This document shows, piece after piece, positions 37,701 through 47,700 of a DNA stretch of 64,000 nt (position 1 is the stretch's first letter; the number at the start of each line of letters is the position of its first letter). Under the pieces are notes generated by a model. It was given only the letters and a program-made list of their open reading frames with translations, was not told the origin of the DNA and did no database searches. The stretch is from Sitta carolinensis (lineage: Eukaryota > Chordata > Aves > Passeriformes > Sittidae): assembly GCA_032173965.1 (NCBI GenBank), contig CM063294.1:11336452-11400451 (forward strand). The letters are read 5' to 3'. Both the position numbers and the translations under genes were made by a program.

Positions 37701-40700
37701 CTAACCCTCTCCCAGCCAGGCCCTGCCTGCCCTCCAGGCAGCCCAGCGGGAAGGAGCAAGAAAAAACAGCATCACAGTGCAAATGAGCAGACCCATGAAA
37801 TTTGGACCCTACTGTCTCACAACTCCTTCTCCTTCTTGCAGGCAGACACTTTTGTTTCTCAGCATGCACCCACAATCAGACAGACTGGGCTGTCTGAACA
37901 AAGGGACTGTAGTCACCACAGGAACCAGTGATCACTTCACTGTAGCACCAGTCTCTGCAGAGCCAGGTATTTCCCAAACACCTGACCATTCTCCTCACCC
38001 CTGTAGAGCATCTATACAGCCTACAACATCTCAACAGAAAAGCACATTCTGTGAATATTCCTGTTATCAGCAAAGCAGGATGGAGTGAGGAGGGGGTCAG
38101 GGGTGTGCATGGCAGCTGGCAGGACCTTGGGACAGACACTGAGCATCCCTTGCAGGACCATCACGTGAGGGTACAGATGTGGTACAGGGGTGCTTGCTCT
38201 GGACACCAATACCCAGAGTTGCTGCACACAGCCCAGGAGATATAACTAAATTGAGGGCAGTTGTCCTTATTTTATATGGTACTGGGAGTGGATCTCAATT
38301 TCAATTTTTGCCGGATGGTATTTTTACACAAAGGAGAAGATCGTATGCTAAAATGGGGCATTTAAAGAGAAAAGCTGATGCATCCACACACATACCCCCT
38401 TCCCCAGGGGCTATCTGGCTACTGCTGCTATTCAGGTATCTGGGACAGGTGCAAAAAAGCCACCCCATTTATGAGTCCCCATCTCGCCTCCACTGCTCCC
38501 TGAGGAAACTCGCACTAACCACACTCCTCCGCCGGCCACACTCGGTGCTGAATCCAAACACCTGCACAGGACGCCTGTCTTCTCCCAGCCTCAGGAGCTA
38601 CAGCTGGGAAAGGACCTCCACCCACTGCCTGTCTCCAGCCCCCTTTTCCAGTAGGGACACTGCTTCCTCCTGGCAGGGCCCGGGAGGCAGCGGCTGAAGC
38701 GCAGCTCATTATCCCTGACGCAAGAGAAGCGCTGACTCGTTATTACAGCAACCTGCAGCCATAACTGCCGAGGGGCCACGGCCACAGGCCGAGTGCCAGC
38801 AGGAACCCCAGCTGGCCCCCACCTCCACTGCCCTTCTGCTCTCCAAATGGGGAAAAAAGACCTCAGAGTGCTTTATGCCACCTGCCAGTCACCAGAGCAT
38901 GCTGACTGGTGAAGCACAGTGCCCAGTGTGCTGGGTGAGGGCTGGGCACGCACAGGTCCAAGCACAGGATGACAGCCAGCTCTCCTCAGCTGTTCCCACT
39001 GGGACACAGGGCTCATCCACACTGCCACAGGAAGACACCAGCTGATTTGTTCTGGCTTTTGACCCATGAAGTTGTAACCAAATCATCCTCCACGTTTTGC
39101 AGACAAAAGACTCGGACGTCAGCAAAAAAAAAATGACCTCTCCAAGGTCACAGGGGGACTCGCAGCAGGGCTGTGGCCAGAACTCACTCACAATGGCTCC
39201 AAAGCTGCAGGGCTGCACTGGCTGCCCAGGAGAGGGACTGGGGAGGGAAGCGCTGGCGCATGGCAGGATCGATTGGCATCTCTCCTCCTAACCTGACCTG
39301 CTGCCCAGCAGGGACAATCCAGGCAGGAAAAAGGTCCAAATTACATAGTCCAGCATGTACTGCAAGGAGACCAGAGCTGCTTGAATCTCTTCTGTATAAT
39401 ATTTCAGTTCAATATCTGTCACCTGGCTCCCCCCTGGAGGACAAGGCAATGCCTGCCCAGGTTTCTGAGACAGTTACAGGCCTCTTCAAAGCAACACTCA
39501 GCCGAGAAGGGGGTGAGATCTGCTACGAAAAAGTAGCAAAGCAAGAAACCCTAAACCCGAGGATTAGCATGGCCAATTATATATATCCCTCCCAAGATCT
39601 TGTTTGCTTCCTGTTCCCCTCCTTTGTTACCTGCTGAGCAGGATTGGGGAGAGCGCAGCTCTCAGTCACCCTGATTGTCCCAGCCCTCTCCAGCTGCCAG
39701 GTCCTCACAAACACCTCCCATGCCTCTCAACTTACTACAGGATATTTACCCCCTCAAAGAGAAGCTGAAGCATGAGACAGCTGGATCAATCCTAACCTGC
39801 TGGCTAGGGCCCAAGACACCGCTAAGGCCTGAACAAGAGAAAAAAAAAAACAACTACGGAAGAGTTTATCCTAAACCAGTTCCTCTGTGAGGGTATCACA
39901 GACCCTCACAGACCAGTCCCTGCTAAGGGGTTTTATGTTCCCTGTCCAGAGGAAGGGTTAGATTCGTTCTCAGACACCCCCGCCACCTACACTGGCTCAG
40001 GAGCTGCAGCCAGTGTGAGTTCTGACATTAATTTCCCACAAACCACACAGAAACAAATGCCTGAAATAGGTTTTCAATGTATAAACAGCTGTGCATTTGG
40101 TGAAGCTCAGCTGCGGTGCCTCTGCCATCTTCACGTACTTGAAAGGTAATAACGACCTCCAGTATCACAGTTTCAAGAGGAACAATGCTGGGAAAAAGAT
40201 CACCTATTCCAAAATCAGAGCATTATCTGAGATAAGTCCCTAGCTAACTCCACACCAGACACTAAATGAATACCTCAGTGCTGCTGTTCAGTCTCCTCCA
40301 GCCCGAAGGGGAGCAGGGCAGACCCAGCAGGGCCGTGACACCGCTGAACACACGGTCACCAGCAAAAACACCTTCCAGAGATCCACGTGCAGGAGGGCCC
40401 AGGTCTCTTCTCCAAGCACCAGAGATGCCAATGGGGTTCTGGGGAGCCTGACCAGAAGAATGAGAGCTCTCCAAACAGACAAATCCAACACTCGCATATG
40501 CACAGGAACACAAGGAATAACTGGAAGGTCACAGGCTGTTGTTTCTCCCATCCACTTATCAGTGCTTGCACTGGAGAGAACAAACACTGGGTGTTCTCTC
40601 CCATTAACCCCTTCCCCTCACCTCCAAAATGGAGAAGCAGCAAAGTGCTATTGTTCCAGAGCATGAATCCCTACATTCCCCATCATGAAGCCAACAAGAG

Positions 40701-41755
40701 GCTTCAGAGAAAGTCCAAAGCAACTTAAAGGTGCTTGATTGCTCTTCCCATGGAACAGCTGGTGACCCAGCGCTCTGCCTCACATCCTTTAACCACCAGT
40801 AAACCTGGAGTGATGCCACAGGAGGCCTTTGGCCTTCCAGGAGAACAACCCTACATGAGTCTGGTCCAAGTGACCACAGACCCCCTCGCCAAACTGCTCT
40901 TTAAGCCTCTGGATATTGAAAAGCGAACTACAATTTCTGGCACAATCAAGCAAAATACATGTCCCAAAGACTTGTTGAAATACAGGAGCCATTTTGGAAG
41001 CCAGCTGGATCCCACACTGTGGAGAGAGATACAGGATGGTGTTTCCCTCTGACTGGTGTCACACTCAGAACTGCAACATGCTTTTCTGCTTGCATATCAA
41101 GGGCAGACTCAAACTCCAGAGATGCTTTGCCCAAGGACAGCTTAGCAAGCAGTGGGGAGGACAGATCCATCTCCCTGCGAAGGGGAATCCATTCATGTAC
41201 CCAGAAATCCAGCGTCTCCATGAAAGAGGATCCCACCCCACCTCATCAAATGCACCAGCCTCACTGTAAAGCCCTAAAGCATCACACAAGGATGCCATAC
41301 ATCCCTACGAAAACCTCAGAAACTGAAAATTGCAAGGCTCTCTCCACCTTTGGGCTACAGGCAGAGGGCTGAGTAGGGAGCTGTAGGATACACAAGGCAG
41401 CACAGTGAAGACAACATAATTAAATCTCTTAACTGAATTACAAATCATCAGACTCGCAGTCTGAGGTGTTCCCTCCCACTGGCCCAGGCTATCTGCTCGG
41501 TTTTAATCAAACGCAGCCCTTCCAATCACCCTCCAAACTCCGCCTTGCTTGGTTCCACTCTCTGCTGACAATTACATCAACTCGGATTTCACCTCCAACT
41601 GAAGCTGTGGGTTATCTCACTGTAATCTGTCATATCTCCTCCAAATCATCTTCACAATTGTCTTTACAGGTTTAATTTTAAAATTTAAAACCATGGCTCA
41701 TTTACAGAAAATTCCTCCCTGCAGAGTATACAAATGTCACATTCATCATTCCACA

Positions 41756-41793
<38 letters not shown>

Positions 41794-44700
41794 AACAAAA
41801 AACAATCAAACAAACAAAAAACAAACAAACAAAAAAAAACAAACAAACCAGCAACAGTGAGCTTGGAGAGCTCACCTGAAATTGGGATGCCAAAAGTCCC
41901 CTTTTGGTTCACCTCAGTGCAAGACCCTCTGCAGTAGCAGATGATTTCTGAGCACTCAGAAGATGCCTGAGATCATAGTCAGTATTCCCCCGAGCTCTCA
42001 AGGTTGAGCTGGGAGTTGGGAAGTGAAATTCAATATGATTACTGACAGTGAAGTCTCATGCTTTGTCATCTGAGCACATGGTGGAGACACCTCCGTGATT
42101 TGCTCTTCTGTCTTGCTGGGTGGAACCTCGTGCACAAACATCCCATCACTTCTGTTTCAGTCACAGTAAAAACCTCCCAACCACAATTTTGGGATGTGTT
42201 TCTCCACACTTCAGTATCTCCTGCTACAGACACATTTCTCAGCATCACTCATACTGGTGTCACTCCTTACATTTAATTCCTCATTCTGTTTTTTCCCTCT
42301 GCTTTTCCCCCTCACACAGCCTTGTAGCTGACCTGCCAATGTGAGCCCACGGGGAGCTAACACAGCTACAGTAAAGAGCTTCAGTCACTCCTTTAGGTGT
42401 CTTTTTGTGCTGAATGAGGCCAAGAATATTGCTTTTTGTTATTGTGGTTGTCTTTGTTTTCAGTAGGCTTGTTCTGTGAGGTCAGGAGAGCTGACACAGG
42501 CTTTTTCACTACTTGGAAGTGTAACCTTTCCAGCTACAGCAAAGGCATAAAAATTGCAGAGAATCCTAAGGGTCTTGCAGGAATAAACTTGGTGCTTCTT
42601 TCGCAACATATAATAAAAAAAAAAAAAAAAAAAAAAAAAGAAGATGTGACCTTGGAGAATCTGAAGAAATTAATTTCCTGTAGTTTAAGCGAATGCTGGC
42701 TTATCAAACATTTGAGCGTTGCTTATTAACTGTGAATTCTCACTATTTTAATCTGTCACTAGCTTCATCATCTGCAAATGTGCAAACCAGATCGTTTGGT
42801 AGCTAAGACTTGGTAAAATAGTCACTCATTTACATCACTGACCAGAAGCTTTCAAAAGCACAGTCATAAAGAAAAATAAGATAAAAAAGGTTGTGTGATT
42901 TAGTGTGGAGGCTGAATACGTATCACAAATAATCTGCTTTAAAGTCAGTGCTCAGTATTTAGCAGCATACCCACCTCTGAGTTACCAGGCAGGTAAAACA
43001 CCAATCTCCCCACACACCTTTTTCTCTTACTTTCCCATCAACAAAACCCTACCCTTTCCTCATTTCTGTGGTTTTTCCAATTTCATACTGTTTCCCCACA
43101 TATTTAGCCAGGAAAAAAAAAAAAAACAAAAAAAACTCACCTCTTCTCTCGTTTTTTTTTTTTTTTTCCAGACTCCTTAAAAGCTACCTTAAGCAGCCCC
43201 AAAGCCGCCCTGTTCTGTGCGTGCAGCCGAGTGGAAGCTGTCAGACGGCAGCCAGGGAAGGAGCAGCGGCAGGAGCCCGCAGACTGCAGAGTCACTCTGC
43301 AGGAGCCGTGCTCAGCACCGTGCCCGGGACGGGCCCCGCTGCCCCGAGCTGTGCCCCCACCCCAGCGAGCGGAGCAGCAACCGTGTCCCACCTGCTGGCC
43401 CCCACGGGGGGCTCCCGCGGGAAGGACACACAACACACACACAGAGAGCACCTTTCCACCCCCTGTCCAGCCTCCCCATCGTGCCTTAACTCTGCCTGGT
43501 GTGTCAAGGACACCCAGGATCACAAGTCCCAGCTGAACCCCCACTCCTCCCGGTTGCTGCCCGGCTGCCACGGTCACCAAGGGACCTCTGCAGAGCCTGA
43601 CAGATCAAATGAGTGACACAGAGGAGCAGCAGAGCTGCTTCTCCTCCAACATCTTCTTCGTGGGGCAGGGATGCCTCCTCTGAGCCGTATGAGCGGCCAG
43701 CGCTGCTCTGGGGACTGAGCTGGAGAGCAGAGCAGCACCTGCTAGAGCAGCAGGTTGCAGACCTGCTCTCAGCCACTTCAGGGGTGTCCAGCAGAAGCAA
43801 ATGCGCTTCCCCAGGAGCACAGGGCAGGGCAGGCTGCGCCTGCCAGCACACTGCGAGTGTCACACATATTCTAGGAGAACCAGAGTAACGTTCCCTAGAT
43901 CAAGAGAACAAAGGGCATTTGTGTCACCTCTGAGTGTCACCAGAATCAGACTGAGCGGCATCAAGACCTCAGTCACACCAACAGCCACCCCTACTGACCA
44001 TATCTAAAGCAAATTAATGTTTCTACCTGGCCTATTGTGACAGAGCACCCAACTCCACCAGGGCCACCATGGTCACCTCCAACACTGTCAGTTTGCAGCA
44101 GAGAACTGTACCAAACCTTACGGTTTGTCACCACACAAAGGAGGAGCAGGGTGACTCAAACCCACAAAATAAAATCGCAACCACTGTAGAGCACTGAACC
44201 CTGCTGTGTGTTCCCATACAACCCTGAAACACGTGGAAGTGTCAAGGGAAGCTTCTGCTCCTAAGTCAGTTTGGCTCCAGAAGGACAGTGAAGGTAACTC
44301 ACTAATAAAGCAGGTATTAGATGAGCCAGTTCCCAGCCCTTCCTCCCCCTCCTTGCATGTCTCAGCAGAACATCCCCCAGCACACGCAGCTTTAATGCTG
44401 CAGGAAGAGCTCCTGATCCTGGCAATACCCACAGCGAGTGTCCACACCAAAGCTGGGCCGGATGACTTGCTAAGGACGGCTCCAGCAGCTCAATCAGCAC
44501 CGCCAGCCTGGGGCAACATTGAAAGCAGCAGAGCCACAACACCTCCTCCACCCACGAAGCCCACCAAACTGCAGCACAGATGTGTGCTCTGATGGAGGAA
44601 AGTTCATTTAAGAGGATCTTCTGGGAACCTCCAATTACAGGATGAGCCTCCCTTTAGAAACACGTTGACACTTGACCACAGTTTCCACAGCCTTTCCCAA

Positions 44701-47700
44701 AAACAAAAGTTTATCTTGCACAGCATTAGAATTGCTATCAGCAACCCTATTTCCACCAAATGCCTCGTGCCAGTTTTTGCTCCACAGCTGTGGGACATTC
44801 ATGTGCACACCCACTTCTCTGTTTGCCAAGCAATCCAGACTGACCCTGACCCAAAACTTTCCCCGCAAAGAAGTCTGGTAATTGATTTATTCAAGGCCAA
44901 ATTCAGTTCCCATTTGTTCTGGTCAGCCATTAGCATTACCTAAATACACGAGTAGCTCTAAGTTCTCCCAGCATCACACTAACTTCTTTGAAGCCCTTCT
45001 TTTCCCTCTCCTCTGACCTCAAGTCGTGTAGCTGCATCATTTGATACAAGATACTCTGATTAACCAGTTATTTCAATGCAAGGAGATAAATCTCCCAGCT
45101 TCATTCAAACCTCAGTAACAACGACCTGGACCTGCAGAACAAGTGGGACCAAAGCCTGGTTTCATTTGAAAAAAGGAACAAATGCACAGCTGGCCATGCC
45201 AGAAACCACAGAGTGGATCCAGAGATCCACACAGAGCTTTAGCCAAAACCCCAGGAGACAATTTCTTGGCCATGAAAAGCTCCACCTAGACAGCACAATC
45301 ACCACGGGAGAGCTTAGCAGGTATCACTAAGGTTGCATCAGCTCTTTCCCCAAGCTCCCTGCGTACACAGCAAGCCAAGGATTTGGCAGAGCCAGCAGTG
45401 CAGAGACCCAGGCCCTTGGTAGGAAGTCAGCAAAGGCTTACATGCCAAGATGACCGAAGGATAAGTAACATATTAAAGACCATAATGTAAATGTGTATCA
45501 TGGCTGGGAATGAACAAAGCTCCCTAGGCCCAACTGGACCTAGGGTAAGAGCACCTGTAATAACTGTATGGGTTAAAACATTCGGCCTGGTCTGAACAGC
45601 AAGCACAGCTTTCTACTAAAATGCCCATTCCTTGTTTTGCCAAACAAGGGCAATGGCAGAGATGGCGATGGAGATTCATTATAGTCTCAAGTATGGAGAG
45701 CGCAACCTAACTCTATCCAAGTCTGCATGTGACATTGTCCTGAAGATAATTTCACACTGTTCAAGCACAGCAAAAAGATCCAGCGACGTATTTTGGAAAG
45801 GAGAGCAGAGCATTTTAGCCACAGCGCCCCCATTCCCAGTCCTGCTTTCTGGACTCAGTTTGTCTTCACATCCGAAGCCCTTCTGCACCAATGGTGGAAA
45901 TCCCCGTGGCACCATGAGCAATGTGAAGTCTAAAAGAAGAGCTGTGAGGGTAAGGAGTTGGTTGGAGAGAATTCTTCAGTGACGCCTTGGAGCTGGCAAT
46001 CTGGAACTGGAGGTCGCAGCAGAAGCAGGCACTGAAGCCCAGCAAGCAGGGCCGGTGAGTCAGCTCGCAGGAGCTGCGCCGCATTCCCCAGCCTTCTCTT
46101 GCCGAAACAAACAGTGCAGAACAGGGCAAAGGTCCAGCACAAAGCTGAAGGGCAAAGGTATGCGGGGGAGGGAAAACACTAAGCCTCACGTTTTTTTGGA
46201 GCAACAAGTTCCAGTTACCCTCATCCTCCCTTAACAAGATGGGAAGAGTTACTGGAACGTGAGTTGTGGGATTTGAACAAAACAGTAGCTTGGAGAGGAA
46301 ACTTGGGGTGGTGGTGGGGAGGCCTCCTGCTGCGATAGCAGCTCTGTTGCAACAGCCAGAAGAGCTCCACAGTTACGTGCCACGACAGAGAGAGAATTGC
46401 CCAACACTTTGGAAATAGGTGTGTGCAGGACTACCAAGCTGGAGCCCTGAGCAAGCAGATGTGTGCGTCTACTCTGAACGTGAAGAGATGTCAATGGTAC
46501 AATGAGCTTCCCATCCACCTTATCTCCTGCACTGGAGGCTGGTTTCAAGGAAAGCCCTATGGGGAGTTAGTCAGCAAGGGGTGAGATGCTAATGAATCTT
46601 CCCCTGCCTTCTCCTCAGTACCGGTAGCCAAGTCAGCCTCGGCTCAGGCATAAAGCAACACGCACTCTCAACAGTCAGCTCACCCCTGGTGCTTGCTGCT
46701 AGCAACTGAGGTGTGCCTTCTGGAAAGTACTGCTTATCCACCCAGCACGTTTGCCAAATGGCACGCAGGAAACTCAACTCAAGAAATCAAAGCACCTCCT
46801 GCATCTCCACTAGGAAACACACTGCTTTCCCTGGCCGAGCACTTGCAAAAATTTAAAAAGTTAGTGCAGGCAAAGCTCAGCAATTGCAGTGCCGGTCATT
46901 AAAACCAGCATGTTCTTACTTCCAAGATGTAAATGCTTTAAAAAAAAAGAAGTGCCAAGTGCCTTGATGCAATATTTCTTGAAATACATCCAGCAGGTTT
47001 TCAAAACTGGGTGCTGTTAACACCTGTCTGCACCAACGCTTGCATCAGCACCAGCCCTGGTGCAGGGCACACTGGAGGAGTACAACATGTTCCAGAAGGT
47101 CGAGCTGTCTTAACTGCAAGCCACACGAGTTCTCATCTACAGAAGAATTGGAGAAAACACTTTGAATTTGGTTTATAGCCAGTAGTGCAAAGCTGGTTTT
47201 GCCAGAAAACATTTCTTTCACTACCACAGACACACACTACCATCATGTGTCAGTCAAGCTGCTGGCTGAATTTATTTACATGATAAGAACAGAACATGTA
47301 ACAACGAGGGCATGGTCACATAGACCTTACTCATTAGAGAGTAAAAACGAGACATCATTTCGGCTCTGCAGTGTCCCTCACAAGCAGTCAGCTGTGTCAA
47401 GTACAAGCCCTACCACTCAGGAGAGGACCATGTGTATCTAAGGACTAAAAGGATCCCCCCTCTCTGCACCTTGCACCCTGACAGAAACACATCTGAATTA
47501 AAACGTATGTGCATCTTGTCAAGACACCATGAAAGCTTTCTGATGTGCCACTCCAGATGAGCCTCAGCCTCCACTCACAGCATCAGCAGTATCACTGCTG
47601 TCTAATTCAACCTAATGGTTGCCCCACTTACTGCCAAGCCGTTGTGCTTTTGGGAGGTTAAGAAGCAAGGAGTGGCTTGACTTCAAGAGTCCTCCTTCCT

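Noticed and set aside
38240..38370. AT-rich block unlike its flanks, considered as a retroelement piece
   Set aside because: No resemblance to CR1, an LTR or any coding domain could be found; left unclassified.
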